Source of the DNA: Salinirubrum litoreum
GTDB lineage: Archaea > Halobacteriota > Halobacteria > Halobacteriales > Haloferacaceae
Length of the DNA stretch: 64,000 nucleotides
Direction of reading: 5' to 3'
Assembly: GCF_020567425.1 (NCBI RefSeq)
Contig: NZ_JAJCVJ010000003.1
Location: 434,001 to 498,000, forward strand
Part shown: piece by piece, positions 1 to 8,830 of the stretch
How the letters are laid out: every line of letters starts with the position of its first letter
Position numbering within the stretch: position 1 is the stretch's first letter
Translations under genes and position numbers: made by a program
The notes under the pieces: generated by a model
What the model saw: only the letters and a program-made list of their open reading frames with translations
Told to the model about the DNA's origin: nothing
Databases searched by the model: none

Positions 1-42
1 CAGACACGACGACCATTCATCAACACAGGAGATGCGTTTCGT

Positions 43-3000
43 ATGCGAGACAGAGGTTCCGACGAGGTGGGGGAGCGACGCGCCAGCCAGCAGTTCGACC
101 GGCTGTCCAGTGTCGGCGATCTGACGGCAGTTCTCTGTGCCGTGCTGGTTCTCACGGGGACGCTCGTCCCGTTCGTCACGCCCGCAATCGCGGCAGGCGA
201 CCCGCCCGAGCCACGACTCACCGACGTCGACGTGCCCGACAGCGTGACGCTCGGCGAGTCGTTCGAGGTCACGGTCGAGGGGCGGAACGACGGCGGGCGC
301 GGCGGCCACTACTCGACCATCTCGGTCTCCTCGCCGACGTTCGACGACCCCGGTGACGGCGACCGCGTCCGGGTGACAGACGGATCGGATCACGCCTACG
401 ACACGGTCGTCTCGGCCGGCGAGACGGTCTACACGAAGTCCGGAGACGCGGTCACGGCCGACTACGCCGTCGCCGAGGCCGGCAGTACCGGGAACAGCTA
501 CTGGCAGGGTGGCGACGCCCGCGACCTCTCGGTCGAGTTCACGCCCGAGCAGGCGGGCACCGTGGTCGTCTACGTCCGGGTGACGATGCCCGACGACGAC
601 GACCAGGAGGCGAAGTACACCGCCCCCGAGTACGGCGACGACACCGACCAGCAGGGGTTCGAGGTGCGCCGGTACGAAGTCGAGGTACGCGAGGAGGCGG
701 ACCCCACCGCGACTATCGAGGACGTGAGGTACCCCTCCGGTGAGTTCTCGGTCGGCGACGAGGTCCGCACCGAAGTCGAGGTGAGGAATACTGGAGCCAG
801 CGACCACGAGTTCCACGTCGGCTACGCGGTCCGGGGCGAGGACGGCGAGTGGCGCGACAACGACGCCTCGACCGACGAGTCCATCCCGTTGCGGGCGGGC
901 GAGACGGACACCGTCACCGTCGAGTGGACCGTCCGCGACGACGCGCCGGTCGGCGAGTACGACGTGCTGACGAAGGTGTACACCGAGAAGTCCGGCGGCG
1001 ACCTCGAGGACTTCCAGGACGAGGACAGCGACCGCGACGCCTTCCGGGTCGTCTCGGCCACCAGTCCGCCCGACCTCGAAATCGACGCCCCGACCGACGA
1101 TCCGACCGTCGGACCCGGCGAGCGCGTCGACTTCTCGGTCGACGCCGAAGATTCCGACGGGGACCTCGACGGCGTGGAGTGGTACGTCGACGGCGACTAC
1201 CGCGACGACAGTTACCTCTCGGGCGCGAGCGACTCGACGTCGTGGGACACGACCTTCGACGACCCAGGCACCTACCGCGTCGAGGCGGTCGCCTACGACG
1301 AGGAGCGCGAGTACAGCGAGGCCGTCTCGTGGACGGTCGAGGTCCGCGCGGCCGACCCCGAGGGCGACATCGAACGCGTCGACTGGCCGGCAGGCGAGTA
1401 CGAACCGGGTGACGTCGTCCGGACCGAGGTCGACGTCGAGAACACCGGGGAGGCCGGCCACGAGTTCGCGGTCGGCTACAGCCTCCGCGGACCCGACGGC
1501 GAGTGGCACGACGACGACGGGACGACCCACGAGACGGTGTACGTCCCGGCGTTCGACGACCGCACGGTCACCGTCTCCTGGCGGGTCCCCGAGGACGCGC
1601 CTGCGGGCGAGTACGACGGCCAGGTCGCGCTGTACGAACGTGTCTCGGGCGACGAACTCGCCGGCTTCCTCGACGACCGCAGTGACCGGAACCTGTTCCG
1701 GGTCGCACCCGAGAACACCGCGCCCGACCTCGGTCGGGAGTCCCCGCGCGACGACGACGTGACCGCCGAAGTCGAGGAGTCGATCGACTTCGCGGTCGAC
1801 GCGGCGGACACGGAACGAAACCTCGACCGCGTGGAGTGGTACGTCGACGGCGACCGGGTCGACACCGAGTACACGAGTGGCGGGTCGGAGACCGCCGAAC
1901 TCGACTGGACCTTCGACGAGTCCGGCGACTACACGGTCAGTGCGGTCGCGGTCGACACGACCGGCGCGGAGAGCGCCTCCCTCTCGTGGGACGTGACCGT
2001 CGAGGCAGTGCGTCCCGAAGCGACCATCCGGGCCGTGGACTGGCCGACCGGCGAGTACGAACCGGGCGACCGCGTGACGGCGACGGTACTGGTCGAGAAC
2101 ACCGGATTGGTCGGGCACACGTTCCACCTCGGCTACAGCGTCCGGGGTCGTGACGGCGACTGGCAGTCGAACGACGGGACGACCGACGAGGACCGCTACC
2201 TCGCGCGCGGCGAGGACGACTACGTCGACGTGTCGTGGACCGTCCCGGAGGACGCCGCACCCGGCGAGTACGACGCACTCGTCGCGGTCTACAGACAGGA
2301 GACGACAGACGGTCTCACGGGTCGGATCGACGACGCGGACGAGGGTGACACCTTCTCTGTCGTCACGCCTCGCCCGACTACCGACCTCGACGTCGAGCGA
2401 CTCCCGGACGGCGAGTACACGCCCGGCGAGACGGTGACGACAGAGATCGACCTGCGAAACACCGGCGACCGGGAGACGATCTACGAGGTTCAGTACCGCC
2501 TCGTCGGTCCCGAAGGTCGGCTGGTGCCCGGCGCGGACCCACGAGAGATCAGCCTCCGCCCGGCCGAAGAAGACCCGATCACCCTCGACCGCACGCTTCC
2601 GACCGACGCGCCCGACGGCGCGTACGACGTGGTCGTCGTCGTGACCAGCGAGTACGAAAGCGACCGGGTGACCGTCGCCGAGTCCGACGAACGCGACGCG
2701 TTCCGGATCGCGGGCGCGGATGTGGCCGTCGGCGCGGTCGATTTCGATGACGACCGGTACACCGCCGGATCGGTCGCCAGTGGCACGCTCGACCTGCGGA
2801 ACCCGACCGGCACCGACCGACGGTACGACCTCGAACTGTCGGTCGTCGGCCCCGAGGGTCGCACGACCGAGGTGACGGTCGCCGACGACGACCCTGTGAC
2901 GATTCCGGCCGACTCGTCGGTCACGACCGACCTCCGGTGGTCGGTCGCCGACGGGACGCCGACCGGGACCTACGGGATCGACCTCTCGGTCTGGCCCGCA

Positions 3001-5496
3001 GACGCGGCCCACACCGACGCGAACCGCCTCACGCACGTCGATCGGGAGAGGATCGTCGAGATCATCGACAGACTCGACGACCGGGCGGCAGTCGGCGAGA
3101 TTCGGGCCGACCCCCGTATCGCACTTGTCGGCGACACCGTCCAGACGACCGCGACCGTCGAGAACACGGGCACGGAACGCCGGGCGTTCACGGTCACGAC
3201 CGGCCTGCGCGGGCCGAGTGGGATCGTCGCCGACGAACTCGAACGCACCGAGACCGTCCGACTCAGGCCCGACGAGACCGAGACGGTCGAGGCGGGGTTC
3301 GGACTCCCGGCGACGACCGCAGTCGGCGACTACGACGTGGTCGTGACGGTGCAGGAAGCCGACCGCGAGATCACGCGGCGAGTCAACGAGAGCGCCGTCG
3401 ACGTGTTCGGCGACGAGGGGCAGGGCGTCACGGTCGAGTCGGTGTTCACCGACTTCTACGCCCGACCCGGCGAGTCGATCACCGTCGGGATCGGTGTCTC
3501 CTCGGGCGCGGTCCCCCGAGAGGTGGCGGTTCGCTACCACCTCCGGGGACCGACGGGTGACGTCGTCACCCCGCCCGACGCCGAGCGAATCGTCGATCTG
3601 GACGACTTCGACTACGAACACCTGACGGTCGACGTGCCGATCACCGACGCGTTCACCAGTGGGAAGTACGACGTGATCGTCACGGTCGCCGATCCGGGGA
3701 CGGCGGTCGGCGAGTCACCACTCGCCCGGCAGGTCGCGGAGGAGCGCTTCACCGTGGACGCCGCAGAGAGTGGGTCGATCACCCTGGTCCCGACGAGCGA
3801 CTTCTCGGCGAGCGTCGACCTGCGGCGGGACGGCGATCTCGTGGACTCGAGTTTCGTCGACACGGGCGACGACGTCACGTTCACCGGTCTCGCGCGCGGC
3901 GAGTACACCGTCGAGTACCGAACCGTCGCGGTCTTCGGCGGCGGCGAGACGGTCACGCGGTCGGTCGAACTCGGCGAGGGCGACGACCGCGAGATCGAAC
4001 TGTCGCCGGAGCGGGCGTCCGCACGCGGGACCGTGGAGATAGACGGTCGGCGACTCACGGGCGCGACGGTCAACATCAGCGGAGAGCCGGCCAGCACGAA
4101 CGCGGACGGGGCGTTCCAGTTCGGCCGGGACCTCTCCGAAGGGGACCACACCCTGCTCGTCGAGTACGACGACCGGATCATCCACCGCGAGGTGGTCGAG
4201 ATCGACGCCGGCCAGAACGAACTCGACGTGGACATCGACTACGTCGACCCGTACCCCGGTGACGAGTTCGACGCCGACGAGTTCATGCTCGGCTTCTGGT
4301 GTGGCGACTTCTGTTACGGCGCTGACGGCAACGGCCACGCCAACGCCGAGTACATGCTCGGCTGGCTGATCGGGTCGATCAACCCCGCGTTCGACGTCCG
4401 GGACGGTCTCGCGGCGGCCGGTCGGGGCGACGTGGTCGGGGTCGGTCTCTCGCTGATCGGTCTCGCGCCGTACTACGGCGACGGCGTCTCCTTCGGCGGC
4501 CGGTTCGTGAAGTTCGTGGACGACGCGACGCCGCGACAGGTCCACCAACTCCGGGAGATGGTCAGACAGTCCGGACTCGACGCGAAGGATACGATCCTCG
4601 CCAAACTCTACGACGGCGCGGAGACGCGGAAGGTCCTCCGCGACGAGTTCGGTGTGAGTCGGTCGGCGACGACCAGGATGTCGACCGCCGACGCCCGGAC
4701 GCTCCGGCGGTCTGCGGGCCGACTCCGGAACGCCGGGTTCGACGACGACACCATCGGTCGGTTCGTCGAGACGAACAGTCACCAACCGAGTAAAGTCGCG
4801 GAGTTCGGCGACGCGGCCCGCGACTACGCGAAGGCCGCCGGGCAGTCGCCGAACGACGTCGACACAGTGCGTATCGCCAGCAACGCCGACATGCTGGAGG
4901 CGGTGTGGCTCTCCCGGGTCGCCGACGCCGAGCAAGCGACGGTCGCCGGGAAGTGGGACTACAGCAGCCTCGAACCGGGCGAGACCTACGTCACCTCGAA
5001 CGTGAAACTCGAATCGACGGCCGGCGAGACGGTCGGTGAACTCGACGTGGTCGTCTTCGAGGTCGCCGACGACGGCGGCGTCAGGGTGACGAAGGCCTAC
5101 GAGGTCGGCAGCGGGAAGTTGTCGAACAAGCCGGACCGACAGCTCCAGACTGCACTGGAGAACGCGAAGGACACCGGCAGTTCCACCCACGGCTACCTCG
5201 ACGCAGACGCCTTCGGGCGACAGTCGACCGACGAGATGCACGAGGGCTACGTCGGCCTGACCGACGAGTACGACTACGACCTCGCGCGCCAGGCGACCCC
5301 CGACCCCGGCTCGCCGACCTACCCACTGACCGAGTTCAACGACATGAGTCGTGATCTGGACCTCCAGGTCGAGGGCAAACTGATCGACTCGCAGAGCTTC
5401 ACGACGCCCGCCCTGCTCTCGCCAGGCGAACGGTCACAGTCGACGACGCGACCGATGCCGACGCGACTGATGACGCGGGGGACCGTCGATGCGTGA
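43..5496 (+). CDS. Giant secreted CARDB/Ig-repeat protein with pretoxin-like and nuclease-like C-terminus
   Basis: 1817 residues. An AGGAG Shine-Dalgarno at 27-31 supports the ATG at 43. Residues about 28-50 are a hydrophobic export signal ending near AIAAG. At least seven CARDB-like beta units follow, marked by GEYEPGD/ENTG motifs and starting near residues 223, 442, 660, 781, 892, 1016 and 1128. PKD/Ig-like units (WYVDGD) lie between the first three. A carboxypeptidase-regulatory-like segment spans about 1250-1400. The last 400 residues differ: a Cys-containing segment (LGFWCGDFCYG), then a Gly/hydrophobic stretch near 1446-1482 (NPAFDVRDGL, GVGLSLIGLAPYYGDG) resembling pretoxin modules of polymorphic toxins. 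A terminal domain carries GELDVVVFEV (about 1665) and YEVGSGK (about 1686), spaced like the D...E-x-K of PD-(D/E)XK nucleases. Export and repeats are seen; the toxin role is inferred. It overlaps the next gene by 8 nt. Confidence 0.85.
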   Translation: MRDRGSDEVGERRASQQFDRLSSVGDLTAVLCAVLVLTGTLVPFVTPAIAAGDPPEPRLTDVDVPDSVTLGESFEVTVEGRNDGGRGGHYSTISVSSPTFDDPGDGDRVRVTDGSDHAYDTVVSAGETVYTKSGDAVTADYAVAEAGSTGNSYWQGGDARDLSVEFTPEQAGTVVVYVRVTMPDDDDQEAKYTAPEYGDDTDQQGFEVRRYEVEVREEADPTATIEDVRYPSGEFSVGDEVRTEVEVRNTGASDHEFHVGYAVRGEDGEWRDNDASTDESIPLRAGETDTVTVEWTVRDDAPVGEYDVLTKVYTEKSGGDLEDFQDEDSDRDAFRVVSATSPPDLEIDAPTDDPTVGPGERVDFSVDAEDSDGDLDGVEWYVDGDYRDDSYLSGASDSTSWDTTFDDPGTYRVEAVAYDEEREYSEAVSWTVEVRAADPEGDIERVDWPAGEYEPGDVVRTEVDVENTGEAGHEFAVGYSLRGPDGEWHDDDGTTHETVYVPAFDDRTVTVSWRVPEDAPAGEYDGQVALYERVSGDELAGFLDDRSDRNLFRVAPENTAPDLGRESPRDDDVTAEVEESIDFAVDAADTERNLDRVEWYVDGDRVDTEYTSGGSETAELDWTFDESGDYTVSAVAVDTTGAESASLSWDVTVEAVRPEATIRAVDWPTGEYEPGDRVTATVLVENTGLVGHTFHLGYSVRGRDGDWQSNDGTTDEDRYLARGEDDYVDVSWTVPEDAAPGEYDALVAVYRQETTDGLTGRIDDADEGDTFSVVTPRPTTDLDVERLPDGEYTPGETVTTEIDLRNTGDRETIYEVQYRLVGPEGRLVPGADPREISLRPAEEDPITLDRTLPTDAPDGAYDVVVVVTSEYESDRVTVAESDERDAFRIAGADVAVGAVDFDDDRYTAGSVASGTLDLRNPTGTDRRYDLELSVVGPEGRTTEVTVADDDPVTIPADSSVTTDLRWSVADGTPTGTYGIDLSVWPADAAHTDANRLTHVDRERIVEIIDRLDDRAAVGEIRADPRIALVGDTVQTTATVENTGTERRAFTVTTGLRGPSGIVADELERTETVRLRPDETETVEAGFGLPATTAVGDYDVVVTVQEADREITRRVNESAVDVFGDEGQGVTVESVFTDFYARPGESITVGIGVSSGAVPREVAVRYHLRGPTGDVVTPPDAERIVDLDDFDYEHLTVDVPITDAFTSGKYDVIVTVADPGTAVGESPLARQVAEERFTVDAAESGSITLVPTSDFSASVDLRRDGDLVDSSFVDTGDDVTFTGLARGEYTVEYRTVAVFGGGETVTRSVELGEGDDREIELSPERASARGTVEIDGRRLTGATVNISGEPASTNADGAFQFGRDLSEGDHTLLVEYDDRIIHREVVEIDAGQNELDVDIDYVDPYPGDEFDADEFMLGFWCGDFCYGADGNGHANAEYMLGWLIGSINPAFDVRDGLAAAGRGDVVGVGLSLIGLAPYYGDGVSFGGRFVKFVDDATPRQVHQLREMVRQSGLDAKDTILAKLYDGAETRKVLRDEFGVSRSATTRMSTADARTLRRSAGRLRNAGFDDDTIGRFVETNSHQPSKVAEFGDAARDYAKAAGQSPNDVDTVRIASNADMLEAVWLSRVADAEQATVAGKWDYSSLEPGETYVTSNVKLESTAGETVGELDVVVFEVADDGGVRVTKAYEVGSGKLSNKPDRQLQTALENAKDTGSSTHGYLDADAFGRQSTDEMHEGYVGLTDEYDYDLARQATPDPGSPTYPLTEFNDMSRDLDLQVEGKLIDSQSFTTPALLSPGERSQSTTRPMPTRLMTRGTVDA

Positions 5497-6166
5497 GGCG
5501 TACCTCGCGGTCGGTCTCGCACTGCTCGTCTGTCTCGCTGGCTGTGGGATGCCGACCGGTCCCGACGACGTGCTCGGGTCGAACGGCGGGACCGTAGCCA
5601 CCGATTCGGCCCCGACCGGCGACGACTCGCAGTCGGCAGGTGACGACACGGCGACCCGGACCGTCGGCGGCGGTGGGCCCGCGTTCGCGGGCTCGCCGAC
5701 CGGCTTCCTCCCGTACTCCTCGGAGTTACCGGTCTCCGGCTACCTCCGAACCGACGAGGCGGCTGGCGAGCGTGGCGTCGGCGGGTCGGGGGGTGACGGG
5801 AGCGTCGACGCCTCGGCGGGCCGGACCTTCGAGCGAACCGACAGCGCGACCGAGTCCGGCCCGGCGGTCGTCGACGCGCGAGTGGTGCTGTACGACTCGC
5901 CCACGGCGGCGGCCGACGCGCTCTCGTCGCTGGTCGCCGACTCCCGGGCGAACGACTCGGCGGTCGCCTACCGGGAGACGCCGGTCGACGCGCCGGTCGT
6001 CACCGTAGAGACGGTCGAAGACGGCCAGGCGGTGACGCGGGCGATGGCCCAGTACGGCGAGGCGGTCGTCGTCGTCACCGCCAGAACCGACTCAGACTCG
6101 TACTTCTCGGGGTTCACGCGGGGGGCCGTGGATGTGACGCTCGTGAAACTCGCGTCGAGTGGCTGA
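5489..6166 (+). CDS. Small secreted lipoprotein, translationally coupled to the giant protein
   Basis: 225 residues starting with ATG inside the end of the preceding gene (8-nt overlap), which implies co-translation. The N-terminus has a short hydrophobic signal and a lipobox, LAGC, with Cys19 as the probable lipidated residue. A Gly/Ser/Thr/Asp-rich linker runs to about residue 60. A compact C-terminal half follows (VVDARVVLYDSPTAAADAL and later AMAQYGEAVVVVTARTDS). I recognise no family. The coupling to the toxin-like gene makes it a candidate immunity or chaperone partner, but its outward-facing location would not by itself protect the cytoplasm from a nuclease. It could equally be an unrelated surface protein. 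Confidence 0.8.
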   Translation: MREAYLAVGLALLVCLAGCGMPTGPDDVLGSNGGTVATDSAPTGDDSQSAGDDTATRTVGGGGPAFAGSPTGFLPYSSELPVSGYLRTDEAAGERGVGGSGGDGSVDASAGRTFERTDSATESGPAVVDARVVLYDSPTAAADALSSLVADSRANDSAVAYRETPVDAPVVTVETVEDGQAVTRAMAQYGEAVVVVTARTDSDSYFSGFTRGAVDVTLVKLASSG

Positions 6167-6258
6167 GCAGGCTGGGTTCTGGTCCGCCGAGTGACAGCGT
6201 GTCACACCTGGGGTACGCTTTTGCGGGGCTCACGCGACCGAACTGACGGAGGCGACCC

Positions 6259-6831
6259 GTGACGCGCTATCTCATCTCAGATCACCACTTCGGCCACGCG
6301 AACATCATCGAGTACTGCGACCGCCCGTTCTCCTCGCCCGGCGAGATGGACGGCGTCCTGCTGGACCGCCACTACGAGACGGTCGACCCGGACGACACGC
6401 TCGTCCACCTCGGCGACGTGGCGATGGACATGCGAGACGGCCGGGAGACCGTCGAACGGTTCGAGCAACTCGACGGCGACCTGCTCGTCCGCGGGAACCA
6501 CGACGTAGGCCTGACACCGGGTGAGGCCCCGTTCCCGGTCGTCGAGTCGTGCGTCCTCGCACAGGGCGACGAGGAGTTCTACTGCACCCACCGGCCGGAG
6601 AACGTCCCGGACTCGTGGGACGGCTGGGCGATCCACGGCCACGTCCACAACAACGACACCGAGCACTTCCCGTTCGTCGCCGGACAGGAACAGCGGGTGA
6701 ACGTCAGCGCCGAACTGCTCGACTACCGCCCGGTCGCACTCGACGCACTCGTCCACCTGCTCGACACCTGTGACGCCAGCACCCGACTCCGTGACGTAGA
6801 ACAGGCGCGGGCGTGGCTCGACGACCGCTGA
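6259..6831 (+). CDS. Calcineurin-like metallophosphoesterase
   Basis: 190 residues from a GTG preceded by GGAGG at 6248-6252, which fixes the start. The metallophosphoesterase signature motifs are present in order: SDHHFGH (residues 7-13), HLGDVAMD (about 52-59), GNHD (about 79-82), CTHRPE (about 111) and GHVHNN (about 128). These supply the two-metal site used by the YfcE/Mre11-like fold. The short, single-domain form resembles small phage- and bacterial-type phosphoesterases that act on phosphodiesters or nucleotides; the substrate cannot be inferred. It is cytoplasmic, with no signal or membrane segment. It sits alone between the lipoprotein gene and a convergent DoxX gene. Confidence 0.9.
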   Translation: MTRYLISDHHFGHANIIEYCDRPFSSPGEMDGVLLDRHYETVDPDDTLVHLGDVAMDMRDGRETVERFEQLDGDLLVRGNHDVGLTPGEAPFPVVESCVLAQGDEEFYCTHRPENVPDSWDGWAIHGHVHNNDTEHFPFVAGQEQRVNVSAELLDYRPVALDALVHLLDTCDASTRLRDVEQARAWLDDR

Positions 6832-6855
6832 ACCCACGAAAAGAGATCGACCGCG

Positions 6856-7431
6856 TCAGCCGAGAATCCAGCGGAGCCAGCCGTTCTTCTGGACGAACTC
6901 GAGCTTCTCGATCCGGGCGTCGAGTCCGAGGATCCTGCCCGCACCGATGGCACCGAGGCCGAACAGCAGGGCCGCGTAGACGAGGTGGTCGTCGACGACC
7001 CAGCCGTGTGCCAGCGGGAGGCCAGCCATCAGGCCGCCCTCCAGTGCCGCCGCCCAGAAGAACAGCATCATCACTGCCCCCCAGAAGGCGTTCCAGCGCA
7101 CCAGCGCACCGAGGATCAACCCGAGGCCGGTGAGCGTCAAGCCCCACATGACCAGTTGGTCGATCACCGGGTTCCCGGCCATGCCCGCCCAGACTCCTCC
7201 GAAGGGGTTCCCCTCGGGGATGGCGTTTGCGAGGTAGCCGGCGGCCGTCCAGTTGTTCTCCGGGTTCGCGTCGAGGTAGGTGACGAGTTTCGTCAGGCCA
7301 CCCTGCAGGAGCGTCCAGCCCATCACCACGCGGAGCGCGATGATCGCGTAGCCGATCCAGGTCTCGGAGTACTGGAAGTTGGTCTCACGTCCGAACAGTT
7401 CGGCGTCCATCGTACGAGTTCGAGTTGACAT
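6856..7431 (-). CDS. DoxX family membrane protein
   Basis: 191 residues. I place the start at the ATG at 7431 (MSTRTRTMDAELFGRETNF) because the open frame upstream is Arg/Pro-rich and lacks family similarity. The protein has about four membrane segments, beginning with IGYAIIALRVVMGWTLLQGG, followed by a loop containing NWTAAGYLA and a second hydrophobic half (LTLTGLGLILGALV, GAVMMLFFWAAALEGG, LVYAALLFGLGAIGAGRILG). This matches the DoxX/SURF4 fold; archaeal members include the small subunit of thiosulfate:quinone oxidoreductase. No DoxA partner is visible, so a specific thiosulfate role is not supported. Convergent with the phosphoesterase gene. Confidence 0.88.
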   Translation of the reverse strand: MSTRTRTMDAELFGRETNFQYSETWIGYAIIALRVVMGWTLLQGGLTKLVTYLDANPENNWTAAGYLANAIPEGNPFGGVWAGMAGNPVIDQLVMWGLTLTGLGLILGALVRWNAFWGAVMMLFFWAAALEGGLMAGLPLAHGWVVDDHLVYAALLFGLGAIGAGRILGLDARIEKLEFVQKNGWLRWILG

Positions 7432-7593
7432 TGGTGATCGTCCTCGTCCTGAAGGTGACGCTATCGGGGCATATAGCGGGTGAGTGATTCCCGGTTTTCG
7501 ATAATCGCCCGGGTCACGCGAACACCTGCTCTCTGTGACGGAGGATCGACAGACGACGACAACGCCTATGCCGAGGCGTGGCCACGGGTCGGT

Positions 7594-8370
7594 ATGGACG
7601 TGCCCTCGGAGTTCGACGCCCGTCTCGGTGGGGGCGACGTGACGCTGACCGAACGCGACGTGAGACTCCTCCGCCGGATCGACGACCACGGGTCGATCAA
7701 CGCCGCCGCCACCGACCTCGGGCGCTCCTACTCGCGGGCACAGCGCCGGGTCGTCGAACTCGAATCGGCCTTCGGCGACCTCGTCGAACGACAGCGCGGC
7801 GGCGCGGCAGGCGGCGGGAGTCGACTGACCGATCACGCGGTCGACCTGCTGTCACAGTACGACCGCCTCTGTGTCGAGTTCGCCAGCGTCGTCGAGACCC
7901 GCGAGACGGTGCTCTCGGGGACCGTAGCCGCGGTGGACGGCGATCTGGTCAGCGTCGAGACCCCGGCCGGGACCATCCGGGCGGTGGTCCCCGGTGACGG
8001 AACCGACCGTGACGGTGCCGACGGCGGAGTGGCAGATCGCGACGGGCGTGCTGCCGACAGAACAGACCGCGACGGTGCCGAGGTCCGACTGACGATTCGG
8101 GCCGACGCGGTGACGCTCCACGCCCCGGATCACGACCGCGACCCGAACGGGACGAGTGCCAGAAACCGGCTCTCGGGGACGGTCGGCGCGGTCGACCCCG
8201 GTGAGTCGGTCGCTGTCGTGACCGTCGATGTGGGCACCGCGACCCCGCTGTCGGCCATCGTCACCGACGAGAGTGTGGAACGTCTCGCGCTGTCGCCCGG
8301 TCGGGAGGTGGTCGCGTCGTTCAAAGCGACCGCGACTCACGGCGTGGTCGTCGGACGCGAGTCGGCGTGA
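7594..8370 (+). CDS. ModE-like regulator: LysR-type HTH plus TOBE domains
   Basis: 258 residues. The ATG at 7594 is preferred over the upstream frame because family similarity begins there. Residues about 20-75 form a LysR/ModE-type winged helix-turn-helix (RLLRRIDDHGSINAAATDLG, SYSRAQRRVVELE). The C-terminal part has two TOBE-like segments beginning LSGTVAAVDGD and LSGTVGAVDPGE, separated by a variable Asp/Arg-rich linker. TOBE domains bind molybdate or tungstate, so this is probably an oxyanion-responsive transcription factor. No modABC transporter lies next to it, so the regulon is unknown. The linker (about residues 135-185) is unusually rich in DRDGAD-type repeats. Confidence 0.85.
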   Translation: MDVPSEFDARLGGGDVTLTERDVRLLRRIDDHGSINAAATDLGRSYSRAQRRVVELESAFGDLVERQRGGAAGGGSRLTDHAVDLLSQYDRLCVEFASVVETRETVLSGTVAAVDGDLVSVETPAGTIRAVVPGDGTDRDGADGGVADRDGRAADRTDRDGAEVRLTIRADAVTLHAPDHDRDPNGTSARNRLSGTVGAVDPGESVAVVTVDVGTATPLSAIVTDESVERLALSPGREVVASFKATATHGVVVGRESA

Positions 8371-8477
8371 CACTCGCCGTCCGTGCGTGCCTCCGGTCGG
8401 GAGTCGGTGGCGAGGAGAGCAGAGAGTCTCTGGTGGCCGGGACAACTGAGATACCGTCGTCTGTCGTGTCTCTGATC

Positions 8478-8774
8478 ATGAACGAGCAAAGTGCCACCGA
8501 CCACGAGCAGTATCGAACCCACCTCGCGGAGGAACAGACGCGTCTCGCGCGCGAGCGAACCACCCTCTCGCACATCCGGACCGGCTTCGCCTCCTTTCTC
8601 TTCGGAGTCGCGATCTTCGGCCTCTTCGGCGACCTAATCTCGACTCTCGCGGGCGGCTTCTTCATCGCCGTCGGCCTGCTGTTTCTGGTCACCGGTTGGG
8701 TCTCCTACGTCAGGAGCAACCGCCGGACGCGCGAGCTGATCGAGGAACTCGAACACCCATTTCGCCGGCTGTGA
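8478..8774 (+). CDS. DUF202 (YidH-type) membrane protein
   Basis: 98 residues from the ATG at 8478 (MNEQSATDHEQYRTHLAEEQ). The family hallmark is visible: a charged N-terminal helix LAEEQTRLARERTTLSHIRT followed immediately by a membrane segment (GFASFLFGVAIFGLF), then a second one (GGFFIAVGLLFLVTGWVSYV), and a charged tail. DUF202 proteins are small integral membrane proteins of unknown function. The overlapping longer frame from 8367 has no family features in its first 37 codons. There is a 107-nt gap from the ModE-like gene, so it may have its own promoter. Confidence 0.85.
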   Translation: MNEQSATDHEQYRTHLAEEQTRLARERTTLSHIRTGFASFLFGVAIFGLFGDLISTLAGGFFIAVGLLFLVTGWVSYVRSNRRTRELIEELEHPFRRL

Positions 8775-8830
8775 GGAGAGCTACCCTGCCGGTCGGCGGG
8801 TGAGTCCTCGCCTCGCCGAGGGACCGGCGG

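Noticed and set aside
3715-5241. 508-codon minus-strand frame inside the giant gene
   Set aside because: Shadow of the secreted protein; lacks any recognisable domain or promoter.
7432-7836. N-terminal extension of the DoxX protein to 326 residues
   Set aside because: The extra 135 residues are Arg/Pro/His-rich, overlap the divergent ModE-like gene and have no family match; the ATG at 7431 fits the DoxX family length.
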